DNA of 64,000 bases from Apostichopus japonicus (GCF_037975245.1 NC_092565.1:10596499-10660498); one strand, 5' to 3'. Shown: positions 48,501 to 58,986, counted from the first letter of the stretch. A program made the numbers and translations. Notes: generated by a model from the letters alone, not told the origin.

Positions 48501-51261
48501 ATCAAGTCTTCAGCCTTGTCTGTGAAGATGTGATAAAACCTGTGATATCTCCCAAATGGAATAATGTTTGTCTTTACAGAGCCTGTTTGGGCAAGTTGTT
48601 CATGACAGCTATTTCTATCACATAAGACTAATTATGATATTTGGGTCTGTGTCTCCTCCGTTAACTTATAATACCATACATGGTGTTAATGTAAAGTTAA
48701 TCTGGTTTATTTTCCTTCCTGTATTCTAGTATTTGATGCGGTCGAGCAGTATGCTCCAGGATTTAAGGACAGTATTGTGGGTGCTGATATTCTACCGCCA
48801 CCAGAACTAGAGAGAATATTTGGTTTAACAGGAGGAGTAAGTTCTTTATCGTTTTTGTAATCGTTCAATTCATTAATAGAAATATTTGGCATAAGATATG
48901 TTACTTAATTTCATTTGGACATGCTCATTGTAAAGTCTTGCTGAGTGGTAGCCTTAAAGGAGTTTTTTGTCCCTGGAGGGAGGGAGGGAGTGGGAGGGAG
49001 GGAGGGGAAGGGAGGGAGGGGGATGGAGGGAGAGGGAGGGAGGGTGGAGGCAAGGGGCAGGAAGCAGGTTGTTGGTAATTCGTCAAAGTGCTCTCCCGCT
49101 CGGATTTTAAGTCCAGCAGTCTTTCTTTGATTTCAAAGTCAGTGAGTTTCATGAAGACAATACTACCACGAGTGGGCAGGGTGCACATTTCCGACAGTCC
49201 ACAAGTTACCAATCCTAACTTATTAATGCCGCCTTCAGCAGAGCACTTCACATTATGCAACCAAACATGAAATAGATATGCTACAGGGTAGTTTGCATAT
49301 GTTAGGGGGTTGCCTTTACTTGTGGTAGGAAATTAAAAAAAATTAATAAGACATCAATATCAGCTGCTCGTTGTTTGAATGTTTTGTTTGTCTTTTTGCT
49401 CATCTAATCTTTGACCTCATTATGAACTCATTACCTAAATTTGTGTATGTTTACGTGTATATGTTTATGTGTATGTTTATTAAGGCATTTCTCTCTATGC
49501 TAAGTGTGGAATGTTTACTAATTAGTGAAACATCATCTCCATTGAGGCATTTCTCTGTATGCTAAGTGTGTAATGTTTACTATTAGTGAAACATCATCTC
49601 CATTGAGGCATTTCTCTGTATGCTAAGTGTGGAATGTTTACTATTAGTGAAACATCATTTCCATTGAGGCATTTCTCTCTATGCTAAGTGTGTAATGTTT
49701 ACTATTAGTGAAACATCATCTCCATTGAGGCATTTCTCTGTATGCTAAGTGTGGAATGTTTACTATTAGTGAAACATCATCTCCATTGAGGCATTTCTCT
49801 GTATGCTAAGTGTGTAATGTTTACTATTAGTGAAACATCATCTCCATTGAGGCATTTCTCTCTGTGCTAAGTGTGTAATGTTTACTATTAGTGAAACATC
49901 ATCTCCATTGAGGCATTTCTCTGTATGCTAAGTGTGTAATGTTTACTATTAGTGAAACATCATCTCCACTGAGGCATTTCTCTGTATGCTAAGTGTGTGA
50001 TGTTTACTATTAGTGAAACATCATCTCCATTGAGGCATTTCTCTGTATGCTAAGTGTGGAATGTTTACTTTTAGTGAAACTAAGTGTGTTAGAATGTTGA
50101 ATGTAATCCCAATTGTTATCACAGAATATCTTCCACGGGGCATTGTCACTGGATCAGCTGTACCTAGCCAGACCATACACGTGGTGTTCCAGTTACCGCA
50201 CCCCAGTCAAAGGGCTTTACCTCTGTGGCAGTGGAGCCCATCCAGGTAAGGGTTGTTATTGGTTTTATGATAACATGATCTTAAAATGAGGTATTGAGTA
50301 GAAACTCGTGGAGGGCGGGTGGACAATGGAAAGGCAATGGACTTGCAATCAAAGGATTGCAAGTTCCATTCCCCGGTCAGGAAAAGGCAGTTAACCTTCA
50401 TTGCCTCTCTTCACCAAGGTGTGTAAATGGGGACTTGCAAAATCACTTTTATCTTGTTGTTTGTGCCGGTTTGTGGCTGGAAGTCGGCCAGTGAACACAT
50501 AAATATGGGATAAAGATGATAAATGTATTCCTATTTCCATAATAAAATTGAGAGCAATTTAAGAGTGGAATATGGGACACCAAAGTGACATAATGTTCCC
50601 CCCTTTGGTTGTGAGGTGACTCTTGATGCCTCTGGGGAGTATGTCCTCCATCTTGATATCATGGCAGTGCAAGGTGTTTTAAGTATGGCTGTTACTTAAG
50701 ATAAAAAGCAATGTACTGAAAATATAAATAAACGAAATAATACATGATCAAAAGAGGGTTATTATTCACTGTTGTCAGGATATTTCAAACTATTCAAGTA
50801 TTGCATACACACTCTTAAAGGTAGTCAGTATAGGCCCCAAATTATAGCACGCTATGATTGTTTTCAAAAAGGACTTTCCTTGAGGTCTTTACTCACCAAA
50901 TCGTTCTCAGACAATTTTAAGGAACGCACAAGATGACTTAATGTCCCACTGATGAAAATTTCCTACAAAGGTTGTAATAAACCAGTCTAAGAATTTTGAC
51001 CAAAGGTGACCATATTTGAGTATCTAGCATATTTTGGGCCAATACAGCATAACTTTAGGGACATATAATAGACATTAGACAACAAAGATGTCATATGTTA
51101 TTGATCAAATTATACTTGCAATTACCTGGATGGAAAGAATATTGTTGTTTGCTAGTGTTTTGATAGCTTCTCTTTCCCTCTCGTTGACAGGTGGTGGTGT
51201 GATGGGAGCACCCGGGTATAATTCTGCCCAGATCGTCAAGACGGATTTTGCAGCTATGTGA
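36539..51261 (+). CDS. PYROXD2: Pyridine nucleotide-disulphide oxidoreductase domain-containing protein 2, complete, 15 coding exons
   Basis: Coding exons: 36539-36551, 38229-38383, 39840-39933, 40266-40339, 40629-40784, 41675-41828, 42827-42888, 43635-43732, 44460-44601, 45784-45991, 46725-46881, 47789-47943, 48730-48836, 50125-50245, 51191-51261. All introns are GT-AG and phases join to 588 aa (human about 581). The N-terminus ([17 protein letters not shown]) is basic with no acidic residue before 36, fitting a mitochondrial presequence. [13 protein letters not shown] (42-53) is the FAD-binding GxGxxG motif, followed by [31 protein letters not shown] and PVTKIN are central family motifs. 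The C-terminus has [20 protein letters not shown]. The family resembles phytoene desaturases; the mammalian protein is mitochondrial and its substrate is unsettled. The start is supported by A at -3 and G at +4. Confidence 0.95.
36664..36939. mobile_element. MITE with 16-bp inverted termini in PYROXD2 intron 1
   Basis: AGTATTGCGAAGTTCG at the left is mirrored by CGAACTTCGCAATACT at the right. A second internal GCGAAGTTCGGG lies at 36687 and a related CCGAACTTCGAAG near 37124. 276 bp, non-coding. No clear target duplication. Confidence 0.6.
41965..42270. repeat. Tandemly duplicated segment in PYROXD2 intron 6
   Basis: ATGAAATTTTATTGGACTCT, followed by CACATACTCTTTTCTTA and ATTATGATTTTGAAAG, occurs at about 41997-42057 and again at about 42180-42238. 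A small hairpin, TGAATGTCCATGTTGGACATTCA, sits at the end of the first copy. It has no coding role. Confidence 0.75.
48325..48660. repeat. Dispersed repeat, copy 2 (single 37-bp unit), PYROXD2 intron 12
   Basis: Colinear with 17740-18530: TTTTCATATTTTC, GTAGAATGTTAACAGTG, CTTGATGATGTCAT, TTTAGACTTGATCAAGTCTTC, then one diverged unit ending CCTGTGATATC, then TTGGGTCTGTG. It is the unexpanded counterpart of the 12-copy array in ZFYVE28. Confidence 0.7.
48974..49060. repeat. GGGA-rich purine tract in PYROXD2 intron 13
   Basis: About 85 bases made almost only of GGGA, GGGAG and GGAGG words on the plus strand. It is a purine tract able in principle to form triplex or quadruplex DNA. The open frames across it are artefacts. 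Confidence 0.85.
49482..50080. repeat. 61-bp minisatellite, about 10 copies, beside PYROXD2 exon 14
   Basis: Units begin GAGGCATTTCTCTGTATGCT, continue through AAGTGTGTAATGTTTACTAT, and end AGTGAAACATCATCTCCATT; copies differ at GTA/TA, GGAA/GTAA and CTCT/CTGT positions. The array ends about 45 bases before the exon 14 acceptor at 50124, so it occupies the usual branch-point neighbourhood. Confidence 0.93.
50309..50525 (+). mobile_element. tRNA-derived SINE in PYROXD2 intron 14
   Basis: The head GGGTGGACAATGGAAAGGC resembles an A-box region. GGACTTGCAATC and GATTGCAAG pair as an anticodon-like stem, and GTTCCATTCCCCGGTC is a near B-box. The body includes GTGTGTAAATGGGGACTTGC and GCCGGTTTGTGGCTGGAAG; the latter recurs near 54745. 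The 3' end has short GATAAA/GATAAAT words as expected of a SINE tail. Confidence 0.65.
50819..51057. mobile_element. TTAA-associated MITE, copy 1 (PYROXD2 intron 14)
   Basis: It follows TTAA (50815-50818) with AGGTAGTCAGTATAGGCCCC and ends in TTTTGGGCCAATACAGCAT. Near-identical to 53649-53893 in inverted orientation. The right TTAA is eroded. It ends about 130 bases before the last PYROXD2 exon. Confidence 0.75.
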
Positions 51262-52061
51262 ATGCAGAGATTTCTATGTATGTTTTCAATTTGCTTTAAA
51301 GGCTCAACACTCATTTTATTTTTGATAATGTGACGTACGTAGCAAGTCACAAACAAGTTTTTGGGGAAAAGGCTAAATGTTTACATGGTTTATAGTAATC
51401 ATACACAGCTTCTGTTTCTATTGTCTGCAAGTTTGGCAGCATTAAGATGTTAGAGCATTTGGTTGTTTTCAAATACACAACAGCATTCACTTTTTGATTT
51501 AGGAATAAGGCATAGGGTGTGTGAGTTCTCTATCAGTACTTTGAGCATTATTATTAACTAGTAATTAATAAGTATTCATTTCTCGCAGTGGGTTAACACA
51601 TTCACTTTTCAACGGTGGCTTATTTGTACGGATCAGGCATTGTGTGGCGTGTGTAATATTAAACGCAGCTGGTCTTGCATTCAGTAATTACACATATTCC
51701 CTTTATACTTAAATAACATGTTTCATTTCCTGCAGTATAACATTCCTTTGCACAGAACTATAATGACAATTTGCTTTCATTACTGTGAGATCGGATTTGT
51801 GAAGACTGTTTACTTTTCGAGACAAGCATGAAACCTTTGTAATACTAAGTAGATGTACCTAGCCATACACCATGGTTTGGAGTGAAGTAGCCTTTCATTA
51901 TTACATCCAAAGTAGACATTTTAACACAAAATATAAAAACTTGATATTTCACTTGTGTAAATAGCATTGCATTATTAAAATGAGTTAATCTGCCCAAGGA
52001 GGTATATTAACTTGGCTTGTGCTTTCTTTCATGGTTGATGAGAGAATGGTTGGGTAGAGTG
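51262..52061. other. 3' flank of PYROXD2
   Basis: The 3' UTR begins after the TGA at 51259-51261. I did not find a canonical AATAAA at a convincing distance; variant signals are possible. No other gene or bounded repeat is visible. Confidence 0.4.
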
Positions 52062-52857
52062 CAGTGGCAACAGTAGGCCGGTGCTCCAGGGAGGCCTGGT
52101 GTCATGGACCAAAAAATAAGACAAGTTTTAATATTAGAAGATTGTTTTCATCTTTTTATATCTTAAATAACGCCAGGCCCACTTACTTTTACACGTCTTA
52201 AATACTGTTATGTACAGTTTTTTTGAAGTTCTCTCCCGATACCCACCAAATTGGGAATTCAGACAAAACCCTTTCCACAACAGAGGCCTGGTCACACTAC
52301 AGAGATATTTTATCGGAATACGGTCTGATTTTTCCGATTTTAGGCCGAAGAGTGAGGTTTGTGGTGGTGAATGTAATGAATGTAATGGAATATTCGAATA
52401 CCTACTCCAAACCTGAGGGGTTCTGGAACGGACTACATTCTGAAGTGACGTCACATCGAAAATACGAAAAACGATAAAAATCGGAAGAGAAATCGGGTAG
52501 CTATCCGATAAAAGAAAACGGAGTCAATATCAAAAGTTAGGAGAGAGCTATTCCACATCGGAATGGCTCAACAGATAGCAAATCAGGTCCTTTATCACTG
52601 TGGCTAGAAGACCCGAACGAAAAACAGGCTGTTTTGATTCCTCCTGGAAAATCGGATAGTATTCCGATAAAAAATCGGTATAGTGTGACCGGGCCTTAAG
52701 AGTGCTATATTTGGTAGTGTAAAGGTGCCAAATTTACATAAAAAAACAGTCTCAATCAAGCCCAAACCATAATTGGGATTGGGAAAATTTGGACTCTTCT
52801 TTGGGGACCCATTTCAATTGCTGCACCTGGGCCAGGTTGCCCCTTACTACACCACTG
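52062..52857. mobile_element. hAT-like element containing a nested MITE
   Basis: The left end CAGTGGCAACAGTAGG and right end CCCCTTACTACACCACTG have CAGTGG-type complementary tips. The outer parts match the repeat at 1-251. No clear 8-bp duplication was found (GTAGAGTG against GGTGTATG). Superfamily assignment rests on the termini only. Confidence 0.45.
52285..52697. mobile_element. MITE with GGCCTGGTCACACTA termini, nested
   Basis: GGCCTGGTCACACTACA at the left pairs with TATAGTGTGACCGGGCC at the right with two mismatches, and the next segments (TATCGGAATACGGTC and GGATAGTATTCCGATA) also pair. The interior is rich in ATCGGAA and CCGATA motifs. The paralogue at 1-251 lacks this block, showing it is an insertion. 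Confidence 0.8.
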
Positions 52858-53172
52858 GGTGTATGGGAGGATTGGGAGAACCGTTTCTGCATGTTATCAT
52901 GAGCCAGTATTACTCCATTATGAGAGTAAGGTGTAAGTTGGGTAAGCGCGGTTACTGCCCAGAACTTAGTTAAGCAAGGTAAGAGGTTTCTTCAAGTTTA
53001 AAGATGTGCTAATTTGTGCTTGCAAAGAGGTTAATTAACATAATTATGTATTGTATCCAAATCTTCATTCCTAGTCGTTGTTCTTCCATGAATATTTATG
53101 CAAAGCTCAAAGAGCATTTTACTTTTGATATAATTTCGATTGAATAATCCTTCATAATCATGTCAATTTTAA

Positions 53173-53529
53173 GGCATTGAAAACTCGCCCCAAACCGTGT
53201 GCCATGCTCTGAAAAAGTTAATTTTCCATTTCTTGCAACTGAAGTTTTCTTCTTGTCGCTACAAAATGCAGACAGTAATGAAACGTGATACCTTGTTATT
53301 TTTTATCTAGACCTGAGATGTCCACCGCTGCTATGTACACTGTATTGTGGGTATTGACTGTAGCTGTATGTATTGACTGTACACTAGTGTCTAATTACTG
53401 ACGGTAGCAAACTGTGTGTGTATTTTCTGGGGTCGATGTTGGTGTCTAACACTTCTGTTACACCTCATTCGAAACTAGGTCAGATTACCGGCATGAGACG
53501 TTTCTTTGTGAGACGAGTCTTCACACCCT
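53173..53529. mobile_element. TTAA-flanked MITE, GACTCGCCCC family, copy 1
   Basis: Flanked by TTAA at 53169-53172 and 53530-53533. The left end GGCATTGAAAACTCGCCCC and the right end CGAGTCTTCACACCCT are imperfect inverted repeats. 357 bp, non-coding, with a near-identical copy at 60439-60797 and a fragment at 26287. TTAA targets fit piggyBac-like or Kolobok-like mobilisation. Confidence 0.8.
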
Positions 53530-53648
53530 TTAATGTATTCTTTACTTGTATTTGTTTTTCTTCTTGTGTAATTGAACACTCCTCAATGTGTGGAAGTAAT
53601 TTGGAGATCCGCAGGCTAAAATTAGGGGCCAATAATGATGACATTTAA

Positions 53649-53893
53649 AGATATGCTGTATTGGCCCCAAATATGCTAGATATTCAAATATGGTCACTTT
53701 TGGTAAAAATTCTTAGATTGTTTTTATTACAACCTTCGAGTAAATTTTCCTCACTGGGACATTCAGTCATCTTGTGTGTTCCTTAAAAAATGTCTGAGAA
53801 CAATTTGGAGGGTAAAGACCTCTAGGAAAGTACTTTTTGAAAACTTCTAGCAATTAAAGCGTGTATAATTTGGGGCCTATACTGACTACCTTT
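53649..53893. mobile_element. TTAA-flanked MITE, GGCCCCAAAT family, copy 2
   Basis: TTAA at 53645-53648 and 53894-53897. Ends AGATATGCTGTATTGGCCCC and GGGGCCTATACTGACTACC share the core GTAT(T/A)GGCCCCAAAT as inverted repeats. 245 bp; inverted relative to 50819-51057. Confidence 0.8.
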
Positions 53894-54169
53894 TTAATTG
53901 TGTTATGCTTTTTTAATGTGATGAAATCCTGTTCAATACAGGGTTATAACTGATGACTGGACAGATAAAGTTATATTTATACAGCTTATGAAATTGTTTA
54001 AATTTCAATCCAGGATGGTTTTTAGCAATTCTGAAATCTTTTTTTAGGCTGGGTTGTTTTCAAATATGACCCAACAGATACCATCACAATATATTTAAGA
54101 AAATGGTACTACTTGATCACAAGAGAAAATTCAACACAAGAACAAGCAGTTCCAATCAATCATGGTTTG

Positions 54170-54700
54170 AAAGCACACAGAACTTGTTTATTTACTAGAC
54201 AACCCAGCGGCATAATTTAGTAAAAAACATTCAAAAGATATGTGAATAATTAATAATAATCTAGGGTATACTAATCCATATATTTTGCTATAATTCTGTC
54301 CCCCCCCCCCCCCACACCCTTCTTAGGTATTTTTACTAGACAACAGAGTGATAGTCACTATGCAAAACATTCAATTGATACATGAATATGATGATCAGGG
54401 CTGTTGGTCAAGGATATATTAGTACACATATTTTTCTATCATTCTATAGCCCCTTCCTTTTTTTTGGGGGGGGGGGGTAAATTTGCTAGACAATCAGGTG
54501 AGTTGGTCACCTGCAAAACCATTCAATATTATATGAATGTATTTATTATTAGGGGTTTTATTTGGTCTAGAATACATGAGTCCATATATTTTTCTATCAT
54601 TCTGTACCCCTTTTTCTCTTTTGGTATGTTAACTTGACAGTGCAGTGACATAGTCACAGTATAAACCATTCAAAAGATACATGAATGTTTATATTGCTGG
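54170..54700. repeat. Diverged tandem repeat, period about 150 bp, 3 to 4 copies
   Basis: Recurrent ordered landmarks: CATTCAA(A/T) with GATA(T/C)(A/G)TGAAT, then CCATATATTTTTCTATCATTCT, then a C or T/G homopolymer, then CTAGACAA, at spacings of about 145-152 bases (copies near 54283, 54428 and 54581). Copies have diverged and the homopolymers differ (C run, T-G run, T-rich). Confidence 0.65.
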
Positions 54701-54704
54701 GTAT

Positions 54705-54800
54705 TAGACCTGCAAGGAACCTTGTCAGTATTGTTGTGTGTGCTGGTTTGTGGCTGCACCCCTGGAAGTCTCCTAGGGGTCACGTAGATGTGGCACACTG
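54705..54800. mobile_element. Possible SINE body fragment
   Basis: GACCTGCAAGGAACC and TGTGCTGGTTTGTGGCTGC correspond to the body of the SINE at 50309-50525. No A-box/B-box head is present, so it is a partial copy. Confidence 0.35.
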
Positions 54801-55810
54801 TAGTGCCTCGGGATTGACGGTTTGAACTGTACATACGTACTTGGGTATTTGGGTGTAACAAAATTACCAATGACCAGGGTTTAATTGTTGTCAAGTAACG
54901 TGAGACTTTGCTTTTATACAATAATGTTAACCTTTAATTTTAATGAGTGAATATCAGCAGGCTTTGAGGAAAATATAATACAGCTTCAAGTATGTTATTA
55001 TTTTCTGTATTTCTTTACTGCATTGTGTTTGCATAGAGCATGCATTGGAGTTGATAAAATTATGTTAGCTAATATTCAGTGCTATCCATAGAACTATACA
55101 CCCCATGGTTACTTCAGACCTTTTATTCTTGCACCATTTGGCATGTTTGAATGTCACTTGTTTTCTTTTTTGTTAATCTGTATTCAGCTAATAATGTAAA
55201 TCTCGTTTGAAGTAATGTTTAAATGTATGGAATTGAAATTAGCAAGACACATGCACTGTATTACTGAATGATGAAATATAAAGATTGATCAGATGCAAAG
55301 TTAAATGCTTTGAAATTCACTTAATGTTACTTCCGGAATGGTTGAAGGATAATTGCAACAAGCAAGCACGTCCTGCCGAGGAGATTAAAATCACAAAGAG
55401 CAATTCAAACATTCATTTCACACACCCTTTGTGAGGTGATTGGTAATTTGGTATGGCCATTAAGTTGATGGCATGAAGAATTGGTTATGTGTAATCTAGC
55501 AATGGTTCATCTATCCTATTATCAGACTACCTCCACCTTTCACTATGGTTACATATCAAGTGTACGACTTGCACAGAATTTCAAAGGTAGGGGCAGGCAG
55601 CTCAAACATTGACTGATATTAGGCAGAGGCACAAATCTTGATAGATGGGTAGTGGGCAGATCACAAATTTTACAAATGGGGGTAGTGGTTGTGGGTTCGT
55701 TGAAAGCATGGATGTAAACGGGTGGGGGCTGATGAATTTCCTCCCCAAGAAGAAGTTTAGGTGTATTTATATTGGTTCTTAAAAAAAATGTATGACTGAT
55801 GATGTAGGTG
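54801..55810. other. Intergenic spacer without recognised features
   Basis: AT-rich with no coding motif, terminus or tandem repeat that I can support. Confidence 0.4.
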
Positions 55811-55818
55811 GGCATGGC

Positions 55819-56468
55819 CAAGGGCGGCGGAAGCACTTTTAATCTGGGGGGGCACCGACATCAAAGGGCACTTTGCAGAAATTCGATTGGACTGATGCAG
55901 CCTTATATTTAGTACCCTTTATAACTCTTATTGTATTATCTTTTTTTGCGTATACACATCACTCCATCAACGCCCCCCCCCCCCTCCCTCAAGGAAAATA
56001 TGCTTACTAGCACTGCAATATCCAATGTGCAAATTGGAAAACAAGGAACAAGTTTTCTTTTGAGACAAAATGAGGTGAAATCATGCTAGTTGCTAATGTA
56101 GGAATCTTCCGAATTTGAGTTTATTCCTTGTTAATATCTTAACAAATTTTTTCCATTCGAAATAGCTTTGAGTTTGACCCACAGAAATTCATTAAAAGTC
56201 AGGGGCGTAGCCAGGATTTGCAAAGTTATATGCACGACTATCTGAGCGGAGCGCCACCATCGGTTGGCGCGGAGCGTACAAGAAAATTTTTGGTTTTACA
56301 AACCCTTCAGATGGCCAGAAACGGCCCTTCCCGAGTGTTCATTCTGGTTCCCTGGCCTCTTGCTAACTTGAGACACCTCAATTTGTATGTAGAAAAAGGG
56401 CACAATTTTAACCTGAGGAAAAGTGGGGGGGCACGTGCCCCCTGTGCCCCCCGGTTCCGCCGCCCTTG
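55819..56468. mobile_element. hAT-like element, family CAAGGGCGGCGGAA, copy 2
   Basis: Exact termini CAAGGGCGGCGGAA and TTCCGCCGCCCTTG, with perfect 8-bp duplications GGCATGGC at 55811-55818 and 56469-56476. It is colinear with 32428-33033 throughout, including the C run and the hairpin module (56237-56290), but 44 bases longer. Non-coding. Confidence 0.93.
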
Positions 56469-57101
56469 GGCATGGCCCTTCCACCGCTGTGCACGCCACT
56501 GGTTAAGTGGAAAACAAAATGGCAAAAACTGGTTATCTAGTTGCCTATATAGTGTTTGTGCTTTATATCAAAATCTGCTGCAAGCCTGATGATGTGTGGT
56601 ATCAGCATCAGTTCCAAAGTTTCAAGTAAGAAAGAAAAAATAGAATTCCAGCACAACTAAAGATGTTAGACCTACTGTGTGTGTCCACTGCATGTGAAGT
56701 GCACACAATTTTGACACCCTTGTTACTGCAGATATGGCTGGTAGTCACAAAATGTTTGGCACTTTTAGCTTCAAGTTGCATTGAAAAAATGGAAATTAAA
56801 TGCAGGGACTTCAAAGTTGTTGGAAATCAAAAGGAAATGACTTACAACAAAAATTATCCAAAGGCTATCATTATTTCTATGCTATCAAAGAACAACTCTG
56901 GTACATTTCAAAAGTACTTTGCTAGGAAGCTCTGACCCTCCATATTATTCCTATACATTAAGACATGTTTGAGTGTTATTATGTTGAGTTGAATCAGTAG
57001 TTCCAAAGGGCATAGATCCTTCCATAGCTCTACAATTCACATTCAAACTTGTTAACACATGTGAGAAATCAGTCAAGAGATTGTTTATCTTTTTCTTCAT
57101 T

Positions 57102-57107
57102 TTTATT
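57102..57107 (-). promoter_or_regulatory. Polyadenylation signal of RPL26
   Basis: TTTATT on the plus strand, AATAAA on the gene strand, about 42 bases after the stop codon. A short 3' UTR is usual for ribosomal protein genes. Confidence 0.75.
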
Positions 57108-57148
57108 GAGTTTTCGAAATTATAACATTGTCAGCGTGCAGTGGATAT

Positions 57149-58986
57149 TTACTCTGCGGTGGCAGCCACAGCATCTTCTGTGTGCTTGCCCTTAAGCTTC
57201 TCATCTGCAGCACGCCTTCCAGCATCCTTGCGTTCCAAGATCTTCTTCCTGTCTCTATCAATCTTTAGTTTGGTGATGACAACCTGAAAAAAATGAACGG
57301 GGAATGTGTTTAGAATATGTCTACTATTAAAAAGAGCGTTTTAAGAGACCACTGCAATGGGCTGTTCACTATTGACCATAATTTGCTACAGTGATTTACT
57401 ATTGTAACACCTCGCACCACTGCTTCTCCTCCTTTCCACTCTTGTAAAAACTTATCTCAAATTTGTGTATAATACTTTATAACTACTAGTTGTTCAGGAT
57501 TTTATTGCACCCAAATCAGGAACAGTTTTTAAATTTTAATTTCTTAACAATGCTCTTTTTGTTCTCTGTCTTTAAATGAGATGTTTACAAAGCTAAAGGC
57601 TACCAAGAGCTCTGTGTTTCTTGTTAATCTTGGTAGCATATTGCCTATTAACAGGAAAGATAGGGTCCCTGAAAACAGGTGTTTCTTTATTCAACCAAAA
57701 ATAGAATTTGGGATGAGGCCATGTCAAAACTCTGGCGGTAGCATTTGATCTTTAGAATTTACACCGCAATATTTCACTCCCACAAGATACCCTCGATAAT
57801 GAGATCACCTTTCTGTACAAACCCTAGAATTTTATACTATTTTGATTGTTTTTCACCCAGATTATCTTTCCCTGTTAATGACACCTTTTGACTGATTCTC
57901 ACTGAGCTTACTTGTAGAAATCCACAATCTGCAATACTATCTGGAAATTCTAGGAGAAAATGTTATTGCTTTGCAATAGTTTCTGACAAACTTTGAAAAT
58001 GAACCAGATTTCTGAACAACACAAGCCAAGCACAGGCACTCCTAACCATGTTACAGGTTTGCATGATAGTATGGTACTAAAAGAAGTCCTATTGATGGCT
58101 TCTAACAAGCTTCACAACATAAACTCACTGACTCGCTTTTATTGATGAAATGATTAACAAGAAAGTCATTAGGAGAATAATGGCACCAACAAAAACATGA
58201 TTGATATGAACTCACATTGCTTGGATGGATACCAACAAATACTTGGTTGCCATTCGCCTTTTCTCTGTTGATGCGCTCAATGTAAATGACAAACTTCTTC
58301 CTGTAAACTTGTACCACTTTGCCAACTTGCTGGCCCTTGTAATGTCCCCTCACCACCTGCACAAGAAAACATGTTAAAGTCAGCTATTGTAACTTATTAT
58401 CTTTAACATATGAACATGAGCTTATTAGCACATCAATATTTTTTACTCAATTCTACTTATTTGCATATGTGTACACAAAATTTGAAGTACTTTTTTTGAT
58501 GGCCAACATAGCACCATCAACACAGAGTAATCAAACCTTGAAAGCCTTGTTAGTACTGCTAAATGTGTATTACAGAGTAGGCTACACAAATTTTGAGGAA
58601 AACATCATACAGGCAGAACATTTAGAATATAGGGAATAACTGATCCAGTAATGCATAGCCAAAATGCTATGTAAATGGTCAAGCTGCTACACAAGTTGAA
58701 AGATGTATAACTGTGTTCCTACACAGCAACCATAGTATTTCATGAGAGACAAAATTCAGAGACTTCATAATTGCTTCACAGAATCCGTAAACTAAATTAT
58801 TTCTTGGTATGTGATTACCTGGACTTCGTCGTCCTTCCTGACTGGCATTGTTCTGACATTGTACTTCGCTCGCAAGTCCTTGGACAAAGATGAACTCATC
58901 AGCTTCCTTCTTATATGTGAGGGCGCATTGAAATGGCGCTTGCGGTTCTTCCTCCGCGATGATGTAACAAACGGATTCCTCTTCAT
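57149..58986 (-). CDS. RPL26: 60S ribosomal protein L26 (uL24), complete coding sequence, 3 coding exons
   Basis: Coding exons in transcript order: 58986-58819, 58356-58216, 57283-57149; 444 bases, 147 aa (human 145). The N-terminus [20 protein letters not shown], then [12 protein letters not shown] and [23 protein letters not shown], is diagnostic. [20 protein letters not shown] is the KOW motif, followed by [12 protein letters not shown] and [13 protein letters not shown]. The C-terminal tail ([19 protein letters not shown] to the end) is basic then acidic and differs most from human. It sits near the peptide exit tunnel of the large ribosomal subunit. An acceptor lies three bases before the ATG (exon starts at 58989), so a non-coding first exon lies upstream; I could not place it. 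Confidence 0.97.

Noticed and set aside
48925-49260. 111-codon minus-strand Pro/Ser/Leu-rich frame
   Set aside because: Most of it is translation of the GGGA purine tract inside a PYROXD2 intron.
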